Assembly (NCBI GenBank): GCA_947650365.1
Contig: OX393549.1
Span: 82,960,319 to 83,024,318, forward strand
DNA from: Chamaelirium japonicum
Taxonomy: Eukaryota > Streptophyta > Magnoliopsida > Liliales > Melanthiaceae
Direction: 5' to 3'
DNA: 64,000 nucleotides
Below the pieces are notes generated by a model that did no database searches, was not told the origin of the DNA, and saw only the letters and a list, made by a program, of their open reading frames with translations. How positions within the stretch are numbered: the first letter of the stretch is position 1; every line of letters starts with the position of its first letter. Of the stretch, positions 37,950-47,499 are shown piece after piece. A program made the position numbers and the translations under genes.

Positions 37950-38930
37950 CCGACACTTCTTGGCCTCTTCTAGCAGCCCCAGTAACAGGGTGTCAGCATC
38001 GACATGCAGCCCCCCCTCTGTTTCACACAAAAATCGAGTGGGGAGGGGGTGACGGCACCCCATAAGCAGCCCCCCATCTTGGTTTCGTAAAAAATCGAGA
38101 GTGGGGGAGGGGGGGTTGGCATCAGCTACAGTCCACCCCTCGGTTTTGCACAAAAACCGAGAGGGGGGGTTGGCATCAGCTACAGTCCACCCCTTAGTGT
38201 CGCACAAAAAACTGAGTGAGAAAGGGGTAACGACACACCATTAGCAGCCCACCCTCGGTTTCGTCAAAAAAAAAAACGAGAGGGGGGGGGGGGGGGGTGT
38301 GCCGGCATCAACAAGCAGCTCCCCTCGGTTTCGCACAAAGACCGAGTGGGGAGGGGGCGACGGCACCCATAAGTAGCCCCCCTATTTTGGTTTCACAAAA
38401 AACCGAGAGGGGGAGGGGGGGTTGGCATTAGCTACAGTCCACCCCTCGGTTTTGTACAAAAACCGAGAGGGGGGGTTGACATTAGCTACAGTCCACCCCT
38501 CAGTATCGCACAAAAAACCGAGTGAGGAAGGGGCGACGACACACCATTAGCAGCCTACCCCTCGGTTTCGTCAAAAAAAAAAAAAAACCGAGAGAGGGGG
38601 GGGGGGGGGGGGTGTCGGCATCAACAAGCAGCCCCCCTCGGTTTCACACAAAGACCGAGTGGGGAGGGGGCGACCGCACACCATCAGCAGCCCACCCCTC
38701 GGTTTTGTCAGAAAATCGAGAGGGGGGTGCTCGGTATCAACAACAACCCACCCCTCGGTTTCGTTAAAAAATCGAAAGAGGGGGTGTATCGGCATCAACA
38801 AGCAGCCCCCCCCCCCTGTTTCACATAAAAACTGAGTGGGGAGGGGGTGACGGCACACCATCAGCAGCCCACCCCTCGGTTTTATCAAAAAAAAATAAAA
38901 ACCCGAGAGGGGGGGGTGTCGGCATCAATA
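37950..38930 (+). repeat. G-rich minisatellite with hairpin-forming units
   Basis: Degenerate units pair CC(A/C)CCCCTCGGTTT with AAAACCGAGAGGGGG, so each unit can fold into a stem of about 12-15 bp with a small CAC/TC loop. Units are separated by GGC(A/G)(A/T)CA-CA-AGCAGCC spacers. G tracts of 15-19 bases occur at about 38281-38298 and 38595-38612. The block runs directly into the shortened 3' LTR. Confidence 0.9.
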
Positions 38931-39338
38931 ACACGTTATCACTGCCATATCGGGCACGTGCCTATGCTATAAAAGGACCCCCAAGGCATTCAGAAAAGGT
39001 TGTTGGTCATTCAATCAGAGGAGGAGGATTCCAGAGCAAGTGCTAGAGCTCACTTCTCCCCTTCTTGCTCTCTTCTAGTTACTCCGTGCAAACACATTGT
39101 AAAAAGCTTCTCTCGGCCTGTCGAGAGAACGCTCAACCCTCCTTACTCAAATTTATAGTGAAGATCAGGTGGCACCTCTCGTCCGGAGACGTAGGTCGTA
39201 AAACCGAACTTTGACAACAACTCCATGTGTCATCTCTCTCTTTCTCAACTTTTTAGTCTCTAACACACAAACAATCTAATTCAATCAAGGCAGTGGGGCG
39301 GGGTTCCCGATCAAGGCGGCTCAGAAATTGCCCCCACA
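38931..39338 (+). repeat. 3' LTR of the gag-only element, 5' part missing
   Basis: Matches 33967-34378 (from ACGTTATCACTGCC) and retains the TATAAAAG motif, but the first 190 bp of the LTR are absent; the minisatellite abuts instead. It ends CCCCCACA next to the TSD. Confidence 0.85.
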
Positions 39339-39577
39339 GGCTCTCTCATAAATCATATTAAAAACCTATTATAAAGATGATAAACACTAATTCAATAGCT
39401 TTTAATGATCATTTGATGTTAATTAAAAAAATCATTAGTCTAACAAGTGAATCACACTCCTAAGAGTAAATCACAATCACTTCATATTGCATATAATTTT
39501 TTTGGATGGCTGTGATATTGTATGTGGTAAGTAGCGTGCATCAAGTTCATTCGGGCATTACCTGGGTGTCTTACTAA

Positions 39578-39786
39578 TATTATAATAATAAAATGGAAGC
39601 CTCACAAGAAGGTTGTAACACGTGACGGCCACATAAAAAACTCCAAAAGGTAGAGCTTCTATCCTTCAGTATGAACACATAGAAATTATGATCGCATTAA
39701 ACGTTGCATTCCTTGGTAGCATTTATTTATTTTTTATTCGGTTTTCTCTAGGGAGCAACTCACATGTGGCTGTAGGGGGCCATGTG
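39578..39786 (+). mobile_element. Ninth Helitron 5' end, incomplete
   Basis: Starts TATTATAATAATAAAATGGAAGCC directly after unit 8. The following CTCACAAGAAGGTTGTAAC is closer to the long unit at 29406 than to the short units. No 3' hairpin with CTRR was found before the hAT element at 39795. Confidence 0.55.
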
Positions 39787-39794
39787 TTTCTCAT

Positions 39795-40330
39795 AGGGGT
39801 GGACATGGTCGGATTTGAAAGTCTGACCATGTGTGGACCAAGTTGAACCATCTTTGCCCGAATTGATCGAGTTGCCTGAGGAACCTGTAGAGGGTTTACC
39901 CGTGTTTGGACCATGTCGGGTTGTCTAGATTCATTACATCTGGTTGGTTAGTAGGGTTGGTCGGGCCTAGTTTGAACAAACATAAAACTGTCATTAAGCA
40001 ATTTATTCCAAATAAGAATATTTTTCAACTTGCTTAAACATTAGGCTTCCACAAAAAAAAAAGGATTATTTTCCAACTTGCTTAAGATTGGTTTTTATTG
40101 TTTTTCAACTTGTTTAAGCAACATGTTTCCTACTTTCATAATATATTTCTCAGGTTCCTCGGGTCGCTTGGGTTGGTCATACTATTGACCATTATTGTCC
40201 AAATTTGAATTCGGGTAAAAAAAAATTTGCCCATGCCTATCCAAATTCCTAAATATTGTTGCCCGTGATTGTCCAAATTCAGAATTTGGTCGAGTTGCTC
40301 GGGTTCGTCCTGACCAAGTCCCAACCCTAA
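39795..40330. mobile_element. Non-autonomous hAT-type element, TSD TTTCTCAT
   Basis: A perfect 8-bp duplication TTTCTCAT flanks the element (39787-39794, 40331-40338). The ends AGGGGTGGACATGG and CCAAGTCCCAACCCTAA are imperfect inverted repeats. Subterminal motifs such as GGTCGGG, TTGCTCGGGTT and TTGCCTGAGG are repeated near both ends. No transposase is present. Confidence 0.8.
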
Positions 40331-40609
40331 TTTCTCATCGAAGGGCTGAGCAAAACCTGGGCCTCGCTCGGGGGGTCACACTAATTCATATGTATAATAC
40401 AAGCCCCATAAATCATACAGGTTAGTTATAACAGATTCTATAAGAGATATAAGTTTGGTACATACATATTTTGTGTTTGCCACATGAACCATACATGATA
40501 AATTCTTTTTAAAGTAATTTTTCTACAAGGAAAAACTAATATATGTATGTCTTTCTAAAATAGAGCGGTGTTGGCGAAGTTTAGAGGCATTTTGGGTGTA
40601 CTAGTAATT

Positions 40610-41060
40610 GGATTTGCCCAACAATTTAGATCTATTTTGTATGAAGTTAGGAATTTAGATCTAATTCGTGTGAAACTAGCATTTTAGTTCTATTTTGTAA
40701 GAATAAAACTAACAATTTAAATCTAAATTGCTAGTTTCGTACGAAATAGATCTAAATTACTAGTTTCATATGAAATAGATCTAAATTGCTAGTTTCACAT
40801 AATGACTACATTCGCACGAAATAAATCTAAATTATTAGTTTTGTACAAAATAAATCTAAATTGTAAAAAAAATTGGTAGTTTCGCACGAACTTAATTTGA
40901 ATGTCATTCGTACGAAATAGATCTAAATGACTAGTTTCATACGAAATAGATCTAAATTGCTAGTTTGATACAAACTTAATCAGAATGTCATTCGTACGAA
41001 ATAGATCTAAATTGCTAGTTTCGTACAATTAAATTGAATGTCACAAGAAATTTAATTAAA
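40610..41060. repeat. Degenerate AT-rich tandem repeat
   Basis: About 12 irregular copies of a 25-40 bp unit reading ATAGATCTAAATTGCTAGTTTC(G/A)TACGAA. No element ends were found around it. Confidence 0.8.
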
Positions 41061-41495
41061 ACTGATGAAAATAACTTATGAAATGAATGTAACAAAAAAT
41101 TTAATTTGTTGAATTTGCCTAATAGAAAAGAACACATTGTCATTTAATTTCCTGAGACATCATTGTCCTTGCCCATGAATGTCTCAAGTAAACTAATTTC
41201 TCGTCCCATTTTCGGCTCACCTAGAGAACAGACCCTAAAAGAAAATTTTTAAGGTCCATAATGCTATATACTTCACATTTTTAGGCAACAAAAAGAGTTC
41301 AATAGCAACAAATGAGTGGAATATTTGAGAAGGCATGGTGATGTGTAATAAAACCTGAAATGGTAGGCAAGAAACATATGCATGTTAAAGAAAGGGGATG
41401 AAGTTTCAATTAGAATAGTATGGACATATAAAGCAGTGAACTGAGAATGTCTTAACAAGAAGGGGCTCATATTTGCAACTGGAAGTAAAAACTTG
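41061..41495. other. Unassigned AT-rich stretch
   Basis: No gene or element end was recognised between the degenerate repeat and the SINE. Confidence 0.4.
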
Positions 41496-41497
41496 CA

Positions 41498-41629
41498 ATG
41501 CCCCCAATTGATGGCTCAGTTGGTAAGACGTGCAATCCGTGGCCTTGGTCAAGGGTTTGAATAACTTCTACGATATATTTCCTTCCACTATGTAGTGGTG
41601 GGCCTCCCTCATGCTTTAGTGGTGAGCCT
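41498..41629 (+). mobile_element. tRNA-derived SINE, split by the gypsy element
   Basis: A-box-like TGGCTCAGTTGG (41512) and B-box-like GGGTTTGAAT (41551) are spaced as in a tRNA promoter, followed by a non-tRNA body. The sequence breaks at AGCCT, where the 12.3-kb element begins, and resumes at 53977 with AGCCTTTGGCCCATGG and an A-rich end. No tRNA fold is intact. Confidence 0.55.
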
Positions 41630-42237
41630 TGTGGGGAGAAATTACGACCGCCGTACGATTTCCCTTCAATAGTCGATTGAGGATCGACTTGGAGTGCGGT
41701 GCACTGTGGAGTGCTGAGCTGTTATGCAAATGCTATTGAGTATAGGAAGAGAGATAGAGAAATAGTGAGAGTTGACACAGGATCTGGTGACGAAGTTCGA
41801 CCGAAGCCTACGTTTCTGTGCGGTAAGATGCAACCTTTGAATCCACTAACTCTTAGAAGTTAGAGCCACTCTTGACAAGCCGAGGAGTGCTTATACATGT
41901 AGACAGTGGGTTGAATGGGCTTGACTAGAGTTTGATCACCAGAAGGCTCGAAGAGCTCTGGAAAACAGAAAGTGGAGTTGAGAATAATGAATTTCAGTCT
42001 AGATTATTACAGGATCTGCTATTATTATAGCTTTAGGAATATCCGAGGCTTTGGTAAATATATGGGGTATTTACCAGGCCGCGGATCATCCATGCGAGCC
42101 CCAGGCAAGGATGGTGCGTCCCACCGTCATCCTCGTGGGCCATAGGCAGGGTTAGCAGGTTCCACTATCATTTCTGTGGGCCCTAGGTAGGGCTAGCGGG
42201 TCCCACCGCCAGACGTTAGCCAGATTTTGCACCCACA
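41630..42237 (-). repeat. 3' LTR of the Tat-like element
   Basis: 608 bp, from TGTGGGGAGAAATTACG to TTTTGCACCCACA on the plus strand. By my count it differs from the other LTR at about 18 of the first 116 aligned positions, nearly all transitions, so the insertion is old. Confidence 0.92.
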
Positions 42238-42339
42238 GTTATGCCTTCCTAGCTAGATAGGTGCTAACCGAGCTGGCTGAGACTTTATGTTGCAAAACTG
42301 GTTTGTCGATATCGAGATAGCTTGACAAGTATTGGAAAG

Positions 42340-42880
42340 AACCTACCGACCCCCCTGCCCAAGGTCGACCAAAGTTTCGTCTGCCAACCCATTGTCCGAG
42401 GTTGACCGTAGCGTTTGCCGACCCCCTACTAAGGGCTGACCAGAGAAGGGGTAGCGTGCTGCTCGTTCATAGCTTACGACCGCACATGAGTTGATGTTCT
42501 TAAAATGATTACTCTCAAGCTTGGATGTCGATCTTACATTTAGCTTTCTATTTTTATTGATCTTAGGGGAGGGATTAATTGCGAAAGGCGTCGGTTTTGT
42601 ATTGATCTGATCCTTAACCCCAAGTTGGGGAAGGTGATGGTTGCATCCTGACCGTGGATGTCAGCCGAGCACGTTGGGAAGCACTTAGAGGAGTGTCGCT
42701 TCAGGTTGATAAACTCCCCTAGCATCATCTGCCGACCCCCTGCCCAAGGTTAGCTATTGCATCTGCCGACCCCCTGCCAAGGGCCGACCAATAGTCTGTC
42801 TGCCGATCCACTGTCCAGGGACGACCGTCACGTCTGTTGACCTTTTGCCATGGGCCGACCGATAGGGCATTTGGGTAATG
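42340..42880. repeat. Minisatellite of CTGCCGACCCCCTGCCCAAGG-type units
   Basis: About seven degenerate units of 40-45 bp, clustered at 42340-42450 and 42725-42865. It is part of the 3' non-coding region of the Tat-like element. Confidence 0.75.
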
Positions 42881-42949
42881 CCGTTGGAGAGGTGAACAAA
42901 CAGGGTCAAGGGCCGTAGGGGGGGCGACCTACCAATTATAACTGGTTGA

Positions 42950-43950
42950 TCAGATTTTGCCGGCCGACTGATCTGTTAGGTGTCGATGATCGACCAATCG
43001 GTCGGTCGGTCGACGCCAGTCGATCGCGACTGAGGGGGTGGTCAAGCGCAAGAGGGGTCCTAGTGCCCGACCGAGTGGGAATCGAGCATGACCGATCGGT
43101 AGGTCGGTCATGGTAATCGGGCGTCATCAGCCGATCATGCTTGAGAGGGTCTGGCGCCAGAGGGGTCCTGGCACCCGACCTAGTGGGAATCGGGCTTAGC
43201 TGATCGATCAGTCATGGCAGGCGGGCATCGTCAGCTTGTCGTAGTTGAGGGGGTCAGGCGCTAGAGAGGTTTGGCGCCCATCCCAGTTGAAATTGAGCCC
43301 CACCAAGCAGTCGGTCAGGTGCGGGCGATCGACCGATCAGTCGGGCATCGTCAGTCGGTCGTAGTTGAGGGGTTCGGGCACCAGAGGGGTTCTGGCACCT
43401 GACCCAATTAAAATTTAGCCCGACCGAGCCGTCGGTCGATCGCGGGTGATCGGGGCGTCGTCAGCTGATCGCAATTAAGGGGGTCGGGTGCCAGAGGGGT
43501 TTTGGCACCCAACCCAGTTGAAATTGAGCCTGACCGAGCAGTCGGTCGGGTGCGGACGTCTGACCGACCGATCGATCGATCATAAGCAGTCGGGCTTCAT
43601 CAGCCGGTCACAGTTGAGGGGGTCTGGCACCAGAGTGGTTCTGGCACCTGATCCAGTTGAAATTGAGCCCGATTGAGCGATCGGTGGGGTGCGCAACCGG
43701 TCAAGTTGAGGGGGTCGGGTGCAAGAGGGGTTCTGGTGCCCGACCCAGTTCTAATTGAGCTAGACCAAGTAGCGATCTAGTGTGGGCGTTCGATCAATTG
43801 ATTGGTCGGTGGCAAGCGGTTGGACGTCATCAGCCGGTCGCAGTTACGGGTCGGGTGCCAGATCTGTTTTGGCGCCCGACCTAGTTGAAACTGAGCTCGA
43901 TCGAGCGATCGGTTAGATACAGGCGACCTAACCGGTTATGGCGCTGGGAC
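42950..43950. repeat. Tandem repeat, about 110-125 bp unit, eight or more copies
   Basis: Units contain CAGTTGAGGGGGTCGG, GCCAGAGGGGTTCTGGCGCC (itself nearly palindromic), CCCAGTTGAAATTGAGCCCG and CGATCGACCGATC-like stretches. It lies between the 3' LTR and the promoter of the antisense ORF. Confidence 0.9.
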
Positions 43951-44134
43951 TTAACATTTTTCTGAAACAAGCAGAGACGGACGTGGAGGCTGGTGTGGCC
44001 CGTTGCTGACATGGCCTAATGCTGATGTGACCATGTGGAAGGTGAAGGGTAAGGCACAGTTTATTGAATCTAGCCTTTTTTTTGCCTCCCACCTTTTGTT
44101 TTTGGCGGACAAAGGGCAGAAAATGAAACCAGAC

Positions 44135-44142
44135 TATAAATA
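44135..44142 (+). promoter_or_regulatory. TATA box upstream of the antisense ORF
   Basis: CTATAAATAG lies 143 bp before the ATG at 44278, on the strand opposite to gag-pol. It is followed by a pyrimidine-rich leader (TTTCCTCC, TCTTCAAGTCTCTGTC), as expected of a plant promoter and 5' leader. Confidence 0.6.
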
Positions 44143-44277
44143 GATCTGAGGGGGCTCAAATTTTTCCACGCTTCGAGAAGTTTTGAAACTTTCCTCCTGA
44201 GATCTGAGAATTTGCTTGCGTTCCCTTGGGTTATCTGTCTTCAAGTCTCTGTCTTCTTTCCCTTCAATTTTTACTCA

Positions 44278-45288
44278 ATGACCTCCTCTGCTGGAGCCTC
44301 TGGGTCATTGGGTCAGGGAAATAAGAAGGTCATCATCACCTTGAAGTGGTCGACGGTGGGAAAGACAACTTGTGTCTCTGGGGAGTCACCTGCTCGGGTG
44401 GCCAAGTCGCCCGTCCCTTTAGGTAGCACTCCAGGGTCGAAGGGAGGCAGGAAGGTGTTGAAGAGGCGCCCTGAGGATGAGTCATCGGTGATGAATCCCA
44501 CCTAGATCCCATGCCTGTCTGCAAAGGTGGCGCTGATGATGACCGTAGAGGAGGAGACCCTCTTCGGATACGACACTGGCTACTACAAGGTAGCGAGTCA
44601 TCGTGATAATTGGGCCGTGCTGGTGGAGATGTTCTAAGAGAAGGAGGGCCGCCCGAAGCTGAGCGCAGTCTATAGTGCTTTTAGCATCGACATGAGGTCA
44701 ATTTACCTGGCCAAGTCAAGTGCGGAGAAGGTCTCAGGGACCAATATCTCAGTAGGCCAGCTGAACTGTGGCCTGAGGTTGCTGCTTCCCCCCTTCGTGG
44801 CCCATCTGCTGAACACGTCGGGGATTTGCCTAGGGCAAGTAGGGGGGAATGCCTGGAGGATAATCTAAACTTTCTGTTGTATAGAGTCCGACTGCCATAA
44901 AGAGCTGTGGCAGTGTTACTCACGGCTAAAGAAGGACGAGTGGTCCCATATTAAGCTGGGCTATTTCTTCTACCACTATAAGTGGTAATTGAGGACCAGT
45001 CACAGTGGTTTCTAACACCTCCAAGGAGTGTCTGCTCTGTGTCCCATCGAAGACACCCTGGATTCGGACAAGTCATTCACCAACTAGCCTCTGTCCATCA
45101 TTGGAGCTTGGTTTCCCATCAGCGTCCCGGAGACCGTAAAGTTTGTAGTGGTCGATGAGGTCCTCCGTTACCAGGCTGGGGGTGACAGGGCTTAGACGTC
45201 GGAGTGTGCTGCCGCCATCAACAATATCTTCCTCGAGCTGACCTACGAGATGTGCTCGTGGAAGCAGTTAATAATCTACCCGGTATAA
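44278..45288 (+). pseudogene. Antisense ORF of the Tat-like element (putative gypsy-type transposon / Transposase_28-like)
   Basis: Starting at ATG 44278, one reading frame continues for 336 codons to 45288 with no frameshift, broken only by about eight in-frame stops (for example after MNPT at 44503). The middle part reads LNCGLRLLLPPFVAHLLN, then LGQVGGNAWRII, matching the pattern of plant proteins annotated as putative gypsy-type transposon (GLxLPLHPFxxxxLxxxxLxPxQLxPNxWRxxxxF). Such extra antisense ORFs between integrase and the 3' LTR are known in Tat elements; their function is unknown. GTATAA at the end could be an intron donor, so the ORF may continue. Confidence 0.7.
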
Positions 45289-45409
45289 TTCGTCTTTTGG
45301 GTTAGATGACTTGTGCTAGAAATGTCTGTCTTTCTTTGAATATCCGTTGAATGCTTCTGTGATTGAATGATGATCAAAATGTCTTTGAATGTCGTTAAGG
45401 GCCTAGATA

Positions 45410-45750
45410 TTGATCACCTCGAGCTTTATCTTCGACAGCTAAGGGCAGGGCCTTGGGTTGATTGAATCTCAAGGTGATGATTGCCTCAGACTTTGTCTTA
45501 GAGTATCAAGGGCAGGGCCATGGGCTTGTTGAATGTCGAGGGGATGATCACCTCGGACTTTGTCTTCGAGTGCCTAGGGCAGGGCCTTGGGCTTCTTGAC
45601 TGTCGAGATCGTGATCATCTTAGACTTTGTCTTTCAGTGCCAAGGGCAGGCCAGGGCCTTGGGCTTGTTAAATGTCGAGACGATGATCACCTCAGACTTT
45701 GTCTTCGAGTGCCAAGGGCGAGGCCTTGGGCATGTTGAATGTCGAGTATG
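45410..45750 (-). repeat. Tandem repeat, about 68-bp unit, shared with 36995-37400
   Basis: Five units contain (T/C)CTCGGACTTTGTCTTCGAGTGCC and GGGCAGGGCCTTGGGCTTG, the reverse complement of the 68-bp unit in the gag-only element. In both elements it lies downstream of the coding part in the same sense. Confidence 0.9.
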
Positions 45751-45845
45751 TGTCCTCACGTGCATGTAACACGGGAACATGTGCGACGCCTATGGTTCGG
45801 GGTACTTGGCGTAACGCCTTAGTGCTAGTTGACATAGGCGAACGC

Positions 45846-46037
45846 GAGTACGATTTTGTTCCAGCCTCCTTAAAGAGGTTAGATGTTCTCGGTCTCTCTT
45901 ATTGGTCTATATCGAGGGTATGTTTGTCATTTCATACTGTTTATCATGGTGAAATGACCAAAATCCCTCGATATGGACCAATGAGAGAGACCGGGAACAT
46001 CCAACCTCTTTAAGGAGGTTGGAACAAAATTGTACTC
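45846..46037. mobile_element. Mutator-like foldback MITE, decayed 9-bp TSD
   Basis: Arms of about 75 bp (GAGTACGATTTTGTTCC at the left, GGAACAAAATTGTACTC at the right) are near-perfect inverted repeats around a 45-bp centre. The flanks GGCGAACGC and GGTGAATGC differ only by two C-to-T changes, both at CpG, so they are read as a 9-bp target duplication. It is inserted in the roughly 195-bp repeat array of the Tat-like element. Confidence 0.75.
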
Positions 46038-46049
46038 GGTGAATGCCGT

Positions 46050-47270
46050 TTCAGTCGAACTAATGTTGGGGCACATAGCTTCGTACTATTGCAGGTTAGT
46101 CAGTCTTGTCGCAACCCGAACCGAACTAATTGTGGTGAGGCACAGGAACATGAGTTCTTACGTAACGTCAGGAGTATGTGCGACTCCAATGATTCGGATT
46201 ACTTAGTGTGGCACTTTAGTGCTGGTTGACCTAGGTGAGAAGACATTTCAGTCGAATCAACGATGGGACACGTAGCTTATTATTTTGCAGATTAGTCGGT
46301 CATGTTGTAACCAAGCCGAATTAATTGTGGTGAGGCACGGGAACATGAGTTCTTATGTAACTAGGGAGCATGTGCGAAGACAATTGTTTGAAGTAGTTAG
46401 TGTAGCGCTTTAATACCGATTGACCTAGGCAAAATGCCATTTTAGCGGAACCAATGTCGGGACACGTAGCTTCGTATTATTGCAGGTTAGTCGGTTATGT
46501 TGTGGGGGATGATCCTCGTGCCGTCCGAGGACTCCGTCCAATAGTCAATCGATTCAATATTGGCTTTGTAGAATGGACTTGGGCTTTGAAGTAGAGGAGA
46601 GAGTGAGTAGAGAATATAATAGATAAAGGTATGGTATCAAAGTTTGGCCGAAGCCTATGTCTCCGAGCTATAAGGTGCAACCTTAATTCACAAACACTGA
46701 AATGCAGTTACCTTGACAGGCCGAGTGTCACTTGTCGGTCTTCAAATAAGATAGAGAGGATGGCAGAGCTTTGGTTTTCGAAAGTTTGATTAGGAAATCA
46801 AAAGATCGATCTGGAATATTCATTGGGTCTCTAGTTATAGGGGTTTGGAAATATCTGGGATCTGGAGCAATTTTTACACCCGCCCTGACAGGCTCCAAGC
46901 AGGGCTGGTGGGCTTTACCATCGTTTTTGTGGACCCCCTAGGCAGGGCTATTGGATCCCACCGTCGTTTTTGTGGACCCCCAGGCAAGGCTAGCAGGTCT
47001 CACCGTAGGGTTTTGGCCAAATTTTGAACCCATATATGTCACAACCCAAGCCGAACTAACTGTGGTGAGGCACGGGAGCATGAGTACTTACATAACTCGA
47101 GAGCATATGCGACGCCAATGGTTTAGAGTGCTTAGTGTAACGCCTTAGTGCCGGTTGACCTAGGCGAAGCACCGTTTTAGTCAAACCAGGACACGTAGCT
47201 TCGTACTGTTGCATGTTAGTCGGTTGTGTCGTAACCCAAGCTAAACTAACTATGGTGTTGAATATAATTT
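46050..47270. repeat. Tandem repeat, about 190-200 bp unit, interrupted by a solo LTR
   Basis: Units contain ACGTAGCTTCGTA(C/T)T(A/G)TTGCAGGTTAGTCGGT, CGAACTAA-TGTGGTGAGGCACGGGA and GTGCTGGTTGACCTAGGCGA. Landmarks fall at about 46070, 46265, 46455 and, past the solo LTR, 47190. A partial unit precedes the MITE at 45760-45845. Confidence 0.85.
46501..47034. mobile_element. Solo LTR of a related gypsy family, TSD TATGT
   Basis: 534 bp from TGTGGGGGATGATCC to TTTGAACCCATA, flanked by the perfect 5-bp duplication TATGT (46496-46500, 47035-47039). The last 180 bp (GGCAGGGCT-GGGTCCCACCGTC-like units, then TTTTGGCCAAATTTTG) resemble the LTR at 41630-42237. It is orientated like that LTR. Confidence 0.9.
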
Positions 47271-47499
47271 GATAAAATTTGAAAAGGCGGCCATTTTATC
47301 GACAGCTCGAAAGTAGTTACATCTATTGATAAAACCTTTTGAGATGTGATGCATTCCACTCTCTCGGAAGTCATCATCCTTTGAGTGAAATGAGTCGGTA
47401 TGAATATTTTCCTTCTGTTGACTCGAAGATGTCTAATCCTTCCCAATTATGAGCAAACTTGCCACTGCCCTGCTCTCTCGTGTTTGGGAAGATCGTCCT

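Larger units (their letters stand above)
33777..39338 (+). mobile_element. Gag-only Ty3/gypsy element (TR-GAG-like), TSD GGCTC
   Basis: The element begins TGTGGGTGCA, ends TGCCCCCACA (inverted termini), and has a perfect 5-bp TSD, GGCTC, at 33772-33776 and 39339-39343. Order: 5' LTR, primer binding site (TGGTGCCGTTTGTGGG at 34384), a broken gag, three tandem-repeat blocks, and a shortened 3' LTR. There is no protease, RT, RNase H or integrase and no room for them. Gag, LTR termini and a minisatellite are shared with the 12.3-kb element at 41630-53976, which may have supplied pol proteins in trans. Confidence 0.88.
33682..39577 (+). mobile_element. Short Helitron unit 8, split by an LTR element
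   Basis: The first 95 bp (33682-33776) are followed by the LTR element 33777-39338, and the unit resumes after the duplicated GGCTC (39344-39577). It ends GGGCATTACCTGGGTGTCTTACTAA-T. Joining the two parts gives a unit of the expected length. Confidence 0.85.

Noticed and set aside
41508-41565. tRNA gene
   Set aside because: A and B boxes are present but no complete cloverleaf or aminoacyl stem can be drawn; it fits a tRNA-derived SINE better.
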